In this document: positions 7,067 through 13,620 of the stretch, piece after piece | Layout of the letters: each line of letters begins with the position of its first letter | How positions within the stretch are numbered: the first letter of the stretch is position 1 | IMG/VR virus record: IMGVR_UViG_3300013131_002254 | Location: 1-26,317 of that record | DNA: 26,317 nt | Source: a virus | Strand: one strand, 5' to 3' | Notes under the pieces: model-generated | What the model was told of the DNA's origin: nothing | The model's database searches: none | The model's input: the letters and a program-made list of their open reading frames with translations, nothing else | Translations under genes and position numbers: made by a program

Positions 7067-7665
7067 TTCTTCTCCTCGACTCGTCTAGGTGGTCTTATTT
7101 TCTTTTCGATCTCGTCAACATTAAATGCTGGCACACTTGGGCATAACTTATATTGTTCCAACAGATCAGCAATCTTTTTGTCGTAAGCTGCCTTTTGCTC
7201 AGAGTTCATCTTATCATAATTAGCTTTTTCTTCAGCTGTCATGTTCTGTACTACAGTTTCTTTAATGGTTGTAACTGTAGCCTTACCATCTTTGAGAGCA
7301 TTTGCTAAAGCACCGGCTTGGGTATTATTTACCTTACGCAAATCTTCGGCTTGACTAAGCGCAGCTGTTAATTTTGCGTTCAATTCATCATTTGCTTTCT
7401 TCGCTGCTGCTTCAATTGCTGCTTTTTCTTCTTCAGCGATCTTTAGTTTTTCTTGCCATTTGGCTTCATTACTAGCTGCGCCCAAGAACCAAATAGAAAC
7501 AACTGTAGCAATAATACCGCCTAGTTGAATACCAAATCTATATGTGCTAATAAAGGGTAATTTGCCTAAGAACCAGGCTGCTGCCATGGCAACAAGTCCC
7601 AGCCCAAGAAGCCCTATCCATATCCAATCAGGTAACCAACTGAAAAGGGCGGTGATTTGCCACAT
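7063..7665 (-). CDS. Probable i-spanin (Rz-like): two N-terminal TM helices plus coiled coil
   Basis: 200 aa. Two hydrophobic helices come first (about residues 13-34 and 43-64), then a long Ala/Lys/Glu coiled coil (about 67-115, with AEEEKAAIEAAAKKANDELN) and a Lys/Glu-rich tail with one Cys (YKLCPSVPAF) and a basic end (IRPPRRVEEKK). An inner-membrane anchor followed by a periplasmic coiled coil is the i-spanin design, though most have one TM segment, so topology is unusual. It overlaps the o-spanin-like lipoprotein by 4 nt (ATGA). It lies in the nucleotide operon, away from any recognised endolysin. A membrane-anchored tether of another kind is the alternative. Confidence 0.65.
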   Translation of the reverse strand: MWQITALFSWLPDWIWIGLLGLGLVAMAAAWFLGKLPFISTYRFGIQLGGIIATVVSIWFLGAASNEAKWQEKLKIAEEEKAAIEAAAKKANDELNAKLTAALSQAEDLRKVNNTQAGALANALKDGKATVTTIKETVVQNMTAEEKANYDKMNSEQKAAYDKKIADLLEQYKLCPSVPAFNVDEIEKKIRPPRRVEEKK

Positions 7666-7666
7666 C

Positions 7667-8047
7667 TTAAATTCCTAATGCTCTTTGAATGTTTGGTGGT
7701 GAATAAGTATCGGGTTTAAGAACTTTGCCATCATCTCGTTTGATCAATTGCCCGTCAACTGTTTTGCTATGATTAGATCTTGCTACTTCATCCCATACTG
7801 TTTGAGGATCAACGCCAAGACTGTACATTAATCCCTCAACTACCCAAATTAGATCAGCACAAGCATCAGCTACTTCTACAATATCTTTCTTTAGATATGC
7901 TACACCTAGCTCTTCAAATTCTTCTGCTACTAAATTAAAATAGAGATTGGCTTGGTCTAATCTACTCGGATAAAAACCTGCGTGTTTTGTTGATACTTCG
8001 TGTCCTCCGGCGCGCATAAATGATGCCACATCAAGCTTCGTGTTCAT
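7667..8047 (-). CDS. MazG-like NTP pyrophosphohydrolase
   Basis: 126 aa. It has the metal-binding pattern of the all-alpha NTP pyrophosphatase superfamily: EEFEELGVAYLKKD followed by VEVADACADLIWVVEG, i.e. ExxxE and E..D helices. The C-terminal KRDDGKVLKPDTYSPPNI is typical of phage members. These enzymes cleave (d)NTPs to the monophosphate and pyrophosphate; suggested phage roles include cleaning up unwanted dNTPs, making dUMP, or lowering (p)ppGpp. Here, between thyX (17-nt overlap) and the spanin genes, a nucleotide-pool role is most likely. Substrate cannot be told from sequence. Confidence 0.88.
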   Translation of the reverse strand: MNTKLDVASFMRAGGHEVSTKHAGFYPSRLDQANLYFNLVAEEFEELGVAYLKKDIVEVADACADLIWVVEGLMYSLGVDPQTVWDEVARSNHSKTVDGQLIKRDDGKVLKPDTYSPPNIQRALGI

Positions 8048-8729
8048 GAATCAATCCTTTAATCAATGGGAAAACCTTTGCGATCACCTGTGCGCATGCC
8101 TTTGCAATATCCATATGCTCAAGTTGAGTACCATTAGCTGATCTAAGTTCGCAGTAATGTATCCAACTTCTCAGGGTGCCATTTATATATAATCTCGAGA
8201 CAGTTAAGCCTTCTGGTAGGACTGCTCGGGCCTGCTCCTTTGCTATTCCCGATTCCACAGCCCATTCATAAGCGGCCTTTGCTGCTCTCATAACTTTTTC
8301 TTGTTTTTCTCGCCAGTTTACGGCAAGCTCTCTATGGTCTGGGTTAGCGAAGTCAAGTTCTGTAGAATTTTGTCTGTTACTTGGGTCCTGTAGCCTCGCG
8401 TCTCTAATAACAAAGCTGAGGTCTTTAGTTGGATCAGCATATCTTTGGCTGAACTCTTGGAAGGTAAAACTTCGGTGTCTAAGGATCTGTCTTGCAATAT
8501 CCCTTGTTGTGGTAATTTCGAGGCAGGCACTGACCATTTCAAAGGGAGACCAGTGTTTGTGTTTGATGAGGTATCGTAATAATTTGTTCGAGGTCTCTGT
8601 ATTGGATTGATTACCTGGGTTCGAGACTCGGGCGCAATAGGCAACGAGATCTTGTAAATCGGGTGGAGATTCGAAATCAACACGTGCCTCCGTTGATACT
8701 TGTGAATAACTAATTAGTTTTACTTTCAT
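8031..8729 (-). CDS. thyX: Flavin-dependent thymidylate synthase ThyX
   Basis: 232 aa from the ATG at 8729, chosen over 8741 because it makes an ATGA overlap with the primase stop and has GGAAAAGAG just upstream. The ThyX signature is present at residues 84-96 (RHRSFTFQEFSQR, matching RHR-x7-S-x-R), and the C-terminal substrate-binding region includes LPEGLTVSRLYINGTLRSW and ELRSANGTQLEH. ThyX makes dTMP from dUMP using FAD, NADPH and methylene-tetrahydrofolate. With dCMP deaminase, MazG-like and Nrd in the same operon it completes a route from ribonucleotides to dTMP. Confidence 0.95.
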   Translation of the reverse strand: MKVKLISYSQVSTEARVDFESPPDLQDLVAYCARVSNPGNQSNTETSNKLLRYLIKHKHWSPFEMVSACLEITTTRDIARQILRHRSFTFQEFSQRYADPTKDLSFVIRDARLQDPSNRQNSTELDFANPDHRELAVNWREKQEKVMRAAKAAYEWAVESGIAKEQARAVLPEGLTVSRLYINGTLRSWIHYCELRSANGTQLEHMDIAKACAQVIAKVFPLIKGLIHEHEA

Positions 8730-9745
8730 ACTCTTTTCCATGCTGTAAATTTCATCTTTGCTTCTAATCCTTCAAATGTATTCTCTTTAATAATTTTCTT
8801 TACATTCTTACCAGATAAGATCATATCATTAATATCTTTTTCAAGTAGATTCTGTGGCCAGATTACTACATTATATCCTTGGTTTATTATCTTATCTAAT
8901 AGTTTAACTACTTCTTTATTCCTAGGCTGATTATCAATCACCACAACCAATTTATCTTTTGGTACTTTAATGAGTTCCAATTTATTGAATCCTGTACCAC
9001 CAATCGCAATACTGTTATCTAAAAATAAACTATCAATGGGTCCTTCTACAGCATAAACATTTTTAGACTCATCTATTACATCTAGACCATATACTAATAA
9101 ATTATCATCATTAGTTTTTACAGTGATATAACGCAACGATTCATTTCGTAATGCTCTACAAGTAACACCAAGCAATTTACCATTTTTGTCTATAAAAGGT
9201 ATAACAAGTCTCGGTTCTGAAGTTTGTACCTTGTTCTTGTATTTATCGGACAGTTGTTCTATTTTTCTTACATCATCAATAAAATATAATTTTTTATATG
9301 CTGGTTTAGGTATTTTTCTTTTCTCACAAAATAGAACAGCTTCATTATCTTCAGGCAGTGTATCAAGTCTATCTAGTATTTTATCCAACAATCTTTCGGG
9401 TTTATTAAATACCGGCTCTTCCATCTTAAAACTTGGTTCGGCTTTTTGATGTGATTTATTTCTCGGCAATCCCTCTGTATATCGCTCTAAAACATACTGA
9501 TCATATAGTAATTTATCCTGTGTTTTTAGAAATGAACCAAATTGATAGCTGACACCGCAGTTATGACACTTGTACAAAAGATCATTTTTAATAGCATAGA
9601 AGTATCCTCTGGCTCTGCTTTTCTTTTTAGACGAATCACCACAAATAATACATCTACAATTATAGATTCGTTCACTTTTCTGCTTGAATAATGGTAATCT
9701 ATTGCTTATTAGCTTTAGATATTTGAGATCAACAAATAAACTCAT
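8726..9745 (-). CDS. DNA primase, T4 gp61-type (zinc-binding plus Toprim)
   Basis: The ATG at 9745 is preferred to an upstream in-frame start at 9793 because GGAGG precedes it by 7 nt; this gives 339 aa. The N-terminal zinc module has Cys32/Cys35 (CIICGD) and Cys60/Cys63 (CHNCG), as in T4 gp61. The Toprim core is at about 225-300: AVEGPIDSLFLDN with the catalytic Glu, VVVIDNQPRN with the acidic metal-binding site, and a following KDINDMI. It makes RNA primers with a replicative helicase, which is not in the window. It opens the replication and nucleotide operon; a sigma70-like promoter lies at 9765-9793. Confidence 0.92.
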   Translation of the reverse strand: MSLFVDLKYLKLISNRLPLFKQKSERIYNCRCIICGDSSKKKSRARGYFYAIKNDLLYKCHNCGVSYQFGSFLKTQDKLLYDQYVLERYTEGLPRNKSHQKAEPSFKMEEPVFNKPERLLDKILDRLDTLPEDNEAVLFCEKRKIPKPAYKKLYFIDDVRKIEQLSDKYKNKVQTSEPRLVIPFIDKNGKLLGVTCRALRNESLRYITVKTNDDNLLVYGLDVIDESKNVYAVEGPIDSLFLDNSIAIGGTGFNKLELIKVPKDKLVVVIDNQPRNKEVVKLLDKIINQGYNVVIWPQNLLEKDINDMILSGKNVKKIIKENTFEGLEAKMKFTAWKRV

Positions 9746-9764
9746 AATAAAACCTCCATGACTT

Positions 9765-9793
9765 ATTATAAAGTCTGAAGGTTTAAAGAACAA
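9765..9793 (-). promoter_or_regulatory. Possible sigma70 promoter for the primase/nucleotide operon
   Basis: Minus-strand TTGTTC (9793-9788), a 17-nt spacer and an exact TATAAT (9770-9765), about 20 nt before the primase ATG. The -10 is perfect and the -35 matches at three of six positions. It overlaps the stop region of the upstream gene and lies where virion-related genes give way to replication genes. Confidence 0.5.
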
Positions 9794-10132
9794 TTAATTA
9801 AAGAATTTTTTAATATCAATATTGCCAACAAGATATCCTAAGACTATTGCGGCACCTACAATCATATATCGCCATTTTTCTAATGTATCAACTCTGTTGC
9901 TAAGTCTATCCATACTGTGTCTTACATCATCATGTGCTAAATCTTCAGACTTGGATAATGATTCAAATTTTTGATCGATCTTGTCCATAATCTCACGATT
10001 ACCTGTAGTAATTCGTGAGTGCAGATCTCTGACGTCGGTTTTCAACTCAGCAACATCTTCTTTAATAGATTCTACTTGGGCTTCCAAACGAGACACTCTT
10101 GAAGCTTCGTCTAAAAGACGTTGCTCAACCAT
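9794..10132 (-). CDS. XhlA-like coiled-coil protein with C-terminal membrane anchor
   Basis: 112 aa. Residues 1-85 form a coiled coil with regular heptads (VSRLEAQVESIKEDVAELK, then MDRLSNRVDTLEKW). A single TM helix follows (WRYMIVGAAIVLGYLVG, about 88-104), then a short charged tail. This plan matches the XhlA/hemolysin family, small phage proteins linked to lysis with holins, and also some tail-associated anchors. It overlaps the EF-hand gene by 8 nt. No cognate endolysin is visible, so a lysis role is only suggested. The C-terminal TM with the coiled coil on the cytoplasmic side fits a membrane-tethered complex. Confidence 0.62.
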   Translation of the reverse strand: MVEQRLLDEASRVSRLEAQVESIKEDVAELKTDVRDLHSRITTGNREIMDKIDQKFESLSKSEDLAHDDVRHSMDRLSNRVDTLEKWRYMIVGAAIVLGYLVGNIDIKKFFN

Positions 10133-10361
10133 TTTTCTTTGGACGACCAGCTTTTACTTTACCAGCAACACTTTTCGCTCTTGCTGTAGCTTTAGTCTGT
10201 ACTTGTTTTACTTCTTCTTTGACTTCAGCTACTACTTCCTTAACTTCTTCTTTTGCCTTTTCCACAACAATCTTTGCATCAGCAGAATCAACTTTGCCAT
10301 CCTTGTTTACGTCAAGTTTTTGTTCTGCACCAACAAATAACTTTCTTAACCAATCAAACAT
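10125..10361 (-). CDS. 78-aa EF-hand protein with Ala/Lys/Glu helix and AT-hook-like tail
   Basis: 78 aa. Residues 17-28 (DVNKDGKVDSAD) form a full EF-hand/dockerin-type calcium loop with Asp17, Asn19, Asp21, Asp25 and Asp28 at positions 1, 3, 5, 9 and 12. A long helix rich in Val, Lys and Glu follows, then a basic tail ending AGRPKKNG, where GRPKK resembles an AT-hook core. The N-terminus MFDWLRKLFVG is amphipathic. AAGGAG lies upstream of the ATG. It overlaps both neighbours by 8 nt. Single EF-hand mini-proteins occur in phages but have no general assigned role; calcium-dependent virion assembly or DNA contact are both conjecture. Confidence 0.8.
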   Translation of the reverse strand: MFDWLRKLFVGAEQKLDVNKDGKVDSADAKIVVEKAKEEVKEVVAEVKEEVKQVQTKATARAKSVAGKVKAGRPKKNG

Positions 10362-10920
10362 TTTTTCTCCTTACTAATGCAACAGGTGCATTCTTTTGAT
10401 TTTTCTTTTTGTACTTTGCCATTTGTTTAGGAGTCAGACCAGGTTCTCCTTCAGCACCTACTCCTATACCTGCAATTGCACCTCTCCCTACTGCATTACC
10501 TGCAAGTTCTTCATTATATTGCTTGAATGTTTTCATATACTGCCCTTTAGTATATCTATTTACTACATCAAGCTCTTCTGTTAAATCTGTTCTCATTCGT
10601 TTAACATATTGAAATTCCAGATCTAATGGTTCATTATTATTTTCATAATGTTCTTTTATTAATGATAACGCTGCTGCAAAGGAAAGTATCTTTTTGTTCT
10701 CAATAGGTACTTTTTCTATGATTCTTTTTAATCTAAATACAAGTCTATGTAATAAGGTATATGCATCACGTTCTTCGACAGTATTTAACTGTCCCATTTT
10801 CTTAAGTTCTTTACCTTTAACATCAATGATTCCTAATCTATGTGCATCGCTCTCATCAAACGGAGTAACTAACAATTTTAGTACTCTGTATGCTATAATG
10901 GAATCGATTGCTCTTGACAT
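10354..10920 (-). CDS. Conserved T4-like phage protein, probably virion-associated
   Basis: 188 aa. The N-terminal part (IIAYRVLKLLVTPFDESDAHRL and NTVEERDAYTLLHRLVFRLKR) is mostly helical and resembles a protein I recall as widespread in T4-like aquatic phages beside structural genes; no catalytic motif is visible. A Gly/Ala stretch (NAVGRGAIAGIGVGAEGEPGL) near residue 145 looks like a flexible linker before a basic tail. Start and stop overlap neighbours (TAATG upstream, 8 nt downstream). Function unknown; virion association rests on location. Confidence 0.78.
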   Translation of the reverse strand: MSRAIDSIIAYRVLKLLVTPFDESDAHRLGIIDVKGKELKKMGQLNTVEERDAYTLLHRLVFRLKRIIEKVPIENKKILSFAAALSLIKEHYENNNEPLDLEFQYVKRMRTDLTEELDVVNRYTKGQYMKTFKQYNEELAGNAVGRGAIAGIGVGAEGEPGLTPKQMAKYKKKNQKNAPVALVRRKNV

Positions 10921-11309
10921 TAAATTTCTCTAAGTGTTTTTATAATGTTATCGTCTAAAGGTATATCGGCTTCTTTAAATTCTATACCCTTGGAAACTAT
11001 TACTTCTAAGGGCATAAAGTTTAAAAAAACCAAAAAAGTTTTAAGCTGCGACCAAAACTTTTGCTCTATTTTATAGAATAACATCTTGGTAGCAGCTTCA
11101 GCACCGAATAAATTATAAATGACAATGATATGATTTAAAATTAATCTTTCTTTCAAATCTTTACCAGAGTTGTATTTTCTAAACAACCTTTTAAGATATT
11201 TAAATCTTTTAAGGTCATCCATAAATTCATCCATGCCCTTACAATGGGGATTATCATAATGTTTGATGGCATAGATTATAAAGTTATCTTCATTCAATTC
11301 AAATTTCAT
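10920..11309 (-). CDS. Conserved T4-like phage protein, unknown function
   Basis: 129 aa, helical and hydrophobic. The motif-like start (NEDNFIIYAIKHYDNPHC, then FMDDLKRFKYLKRLFRKY and LILNHIIVIYNLFGAEAATKML) resembles, from memory, a protein family common in aquatic T4-like phages and found beside the 188-aa protein downstream. No enzymatic motif is recognised. The ATG overlaps the upstream stop (ATGA) and the stop overlaps the next ATG (TAATG), so the pair is translationally coupled, which suggests joint function or stoichiometric assembly. Confidence 0.78.
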   Translation of the reverse strand: MKFELNEDNFIIYAIKHYDNPHCKGMDEFMDDLKRFKYLKRLFRKYNSGKDLKERLILNHIIVIYNLFGAEAATKMLFYKIEQKFWSQLKTFLVFLNFMPLEVIVSKGIEFKEADIPLDDNIIKTLREI

Positions 11310-11749
11310 GGATAAATTACGTTAGCCGTTCCCCCAACTACAAACCATTTGTTATTAGTATACATTAATGTAGTTGCATCACCGACGTTATTATATTGTA
11401 TATTAGCGCTACCAGCAATATTACCGGTTAAATTATACGTACCTGTACCTCCAATATACATGATATACTTCATTTGATTTGCTACAGTACCAACTGGTAT
11501 AGTAATATCTCCACCTGATCCATCACCTGTTAGATGAGTAATCAAGCTTGTATTATTTACTATACCTGCTGCAGCAATAGATTGTACTCCAGATAAGGCA
11601 ATATTACCTCCAATAGTAATATTGGATAATGACTTAAACAGATTAGCAATCGTTATACGTTTGCTAGTACTGCTTTGTACAATGTATAATTGATCAGCTG
11701 CGGCGGCCGAGGTAGCCGCCGTTAGCTCTGATACTTTAGAATCAGCCAT
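11306..11749 (-). CDS. Fibre-like virion protein
   Basis: 147 aa. The start MADSKVSELTAATSAAAADQLYIVQ followed by SKRITIANLFKSL is a pattern seen at the N-terminus of many phage fibre and appendage proteins. The rest is rich in Thr, Gly, Asn and Ile with beta-strand periodicity (GNIALSGVQSIAAAGI, TGDGSGGDITIPVG) and ends with KWFVVGGTANVIYP, typical of trimeric fibre-like domains. One nt separates it from the upstream structural gene, and it overlaps the downstream gene by 4 nt. Its specific place in the virion is not determined. Confidence 0.72.
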   Translation of the reverse strand: MADSKVSELTAATSAAAADQLYIVQSSTSKRITIANLFKSLSNITIGGNIALSGVQSIAAAGIVNNTSLITHLTGDGSGGDITIPVGTVANQMKYIMYIGGTGTYNLTGNIAGSANIQYNNVGDATTLMYTNNKWFVVGGTANVIYP

Positions 11750-11750
11750 A

Positions 11751-12407
11751 TTAAGATATCTGTGATTCTAAACCAGGAATGGTTTGTAGAATTTCAATAA
11801 TTCTAAATACTGCATGGTTATTAGTAATTAATACATTTGCATTTAATGCTACAGTTGTGTTATTAGTAACACTTGCCACAGTAGCAGTCTGAGCATTTAC
11901 ATTGGTACCAACAATAGTGATATGGTCACCTGCTTTGAGATCAAGTGCCCAACGAGTACCATAGCCTGTTATGGTAGCATTTGATGCTGCAGCAGTAGTA
12001 TTTGCATTGCCTTGTAAATATTTTGCTGAAGCCCAACCGCCTCTATGCGGTACTACAAAATACTTTGCTCTTACCATAACTTGAGCATTTGCTGTAGTAG
12101 ACATAGCATAGTTAACATTTAAATTACCAGCATCTGTAATAAGTGTTACTACTCTAGCATTAGTATAATTACCAGTTAAAAGAGGGCGAATCATCAAAGT
12201 ATCGCCTTCTTCTATTTCGCTTCTACGAGTTTCTGTTTCTGCAAACTGAGTTTGTCCCCATGTTCCTAATATAGTTACAGAAGTAGTTGTAATATTCGCA
12301 TTACCTTCTAAAGGTAACGGATAAAATTGTAATGTTCTTCCTTCAATTGTTGCATTAGCACTAGCTGCCCACTTAGGAGCAACTGTGTTTAAATAATCTG
12401 CTGGCAT
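11751..12407 (-). CDS. Beta-rich virion protein
   Basis: 218 aa, preceded by a perfect AGGAGG ribosome-binding site. It is almost free of Cys and rich in Asn, Thr, Ala and Val in short strands (TTTSVTILGTWGQTQF, ARVVTLITDAGNLNVNY, QTATVASVTNNTTVALNAN). The segments GDHITIVGTNVNAQTATV and AVFRIIEIL resemble beta domains of phage neck, head-decoration or fibre-base proteins. No signal peptide or catalytic motif. With the fibre-like gene downstream it probably forms part of a virion appendage. High confidence as a gene, low for exact role. Confidence 0.72.
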   Translation of the reverse strand: MPADYLNTVAPKWAASANATIEGRTLQFYPLPLEGNANITTTSVTILGTWGQTQFAETETRRSEIEEGDTLMIRPLLTGNYTNARVVTLITDAGNLNVNYAMSTTANAQVMVRAKYFVVPHRGGWASAKYLQGNANTTAAASNATITGYGTRWALDLKAGDHITIVGTNVNAQTATVASVTNNTTVALNANVLITNNHAVFRIIEILQTIPGLESQIS

Positions 12408-12422
12408 TTTGCCTCCTTACTA

Positions 12423-13583
12423 TTATTTGGTTCTAGAAGCAATGCGCTTCATAGTTCTGCGCTCTGTGGCAGTAGTCCCTTTACCCTCACCTGATCTAAT
12501 TCTACGAGATACTCTTGTCACTCCAGGTTTGGTTCTATCAACATCCAAGTTTAGCTCAGGACTATATTGTTTATCGCCCATGCGAGTTGCTTTATAGTCA
12601 GCTTCAATAATGCCTTGCTTGATTAGTTCAGCTTCGGCAATTACTTCGATATTATTATTAGTAAAAGCTTCATTTGCAATTGAAACAATTTCTGCTTGAA
12701 TCTCAGGATCTTCTGAGTTTACAATAGTCTTAATTGCATTGATGTAATCTTGATATGTTATTGTAGAAGGAACACTGACTTCAATAGTATTTTCAATGAC
12801 AAATTCCATTGTAATGGTTTCTTCTTCTTTTAGTCCGCCACGAGCTTTAGCAGATTTAAGCATTGCAACTCTATCGCGGTATCCTGCAATGCCAGGCTTA
12901 ATATCTTTAGCAGCTTTCTTTTCGCCCGGTGTTGGATTACTAATGTGCTTCATTGTGGTCTTAGCTTGATGGCTCATAGCTTCATCAGTTCGTTCTACTT
13001 CTTCATTAGATAGACGACTAGTCGCTTTTAGCTGACCAGCACGTCGTTTGTCAGCTGTTGCCTGGGCTTTCGCAGCATAGGCAGCAGATTTTGCTGCTAC
13101 TCTAGGATTCGTTGTTTGCTGACTAATCTCAGTATCACGGCGAGCGGTTTCTTTATTTCTTAATTCACTATTTCTAGCCTTATGTCTATAAGATGTAAGA
13201 GTTGATGGTGAAAGTTCATCTATCTGTTCTACTTCTTCTTCCATGCTCTCTGCACGAAGTTTAGCTAGAACGGCACCGGCAACTTTCTTACCTTTTTCCG
13301 CTGAACCATAACGCTTTGCAGCAGATGCAGCAATTTTGCCGAACATCTTACCTGGTTTACCGATATCTTTACCAGCACGAGCTTTCTTGGCAGAATAATC
13401 CATTTTTGCTTCTTCTAATGACTCAGCAAAATCTTCCTCGGTCATTTCGGAAATAATTTCATCTGCTTCTTTAGTATAGTCTTCTTGTACAGTCTCTTCG
13501 TTAAGAATAGTAGGTGTAGCTTCTTGTGCGGCCGCAGACACCTTTCTAATAGATTCGAAAAGATCATTAGTGATTCTTTGCAT
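12423..13583 (-). CDS. Head-associated repeat protein with (I/L)DEL modules
   Basis: 386 aa. Starts MQRITNDLFESIRKV; residues 30-100 are acidic then basic. A module EEEVEQIDELSPSTLTSYRHKA recurs in variant form in the next gene. The middle is highly charged and Ala/Lys/Arg rich (AAKSAAYAAKAQATADKRR); a compact alpha/beta part follows (about 262-330, TITYQDYINAIKTIVNSEDPE), then a basic C-terminus (SRRIRSGEGKGTTATERRTMKRIASRTK). It has its own late promoter (13610-13617) and a strong AAAGGA ribosome site. Such proteins in T4-like phages are usually tied to head assembly or packaged core proteins; that is inference. Confidence 0.7.
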   Translation of the reverse strand: MQRITNDLFESIRKVSAAAQEATPTILNEETVQEDYTKEADEIISEMTEEDFAESLEEAKMDYSAKKARAGKDIGKPGKMFGKIAASAAKRYGSAEKGKKVAGAVLAKLRAESMEEEVEQIDELSPSTLTSYRHKARNSELRNKETARRDTEISQQTTNPRVAAKSAAYAAKAQATADKRRAGQLKATSRLSNEEVERTDEAMSHQAKTTMKHISNPTPGEKKAAKDIKPGIAGYRDRVAMLKSAKARGGLKEEETITMEFVIENTIEVSVPSTITYQDYINAIKTIVNSEDPEIQAEIVSIANEAFTNNNIEVIAEAELIKQGIIEADYKATRMGDKQYSPELNLDVDRTKPGVTRVSRRIRSGEGKGTTATERRTMKRIASRTK

Positions 13584-13609
13584 TTGTTTTCCTTTGATTC
13601 TAATTTATA

Positions 13610-13617
13610 TATTTATT
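13610..13617 (-). promoter_or_regulatory. T4-type late promoter upstream of the 386-aa gene
   Basis: Minus-strand AATAAATA in the 37-nt gap between the 637-aa and 386-aa genes, ending 26 nt before the ATG at 13583, with AAAGGA between. It fits the late box seen at other late genes. Confidence 0.55.
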
Positions 13618-13620
13618 TGA

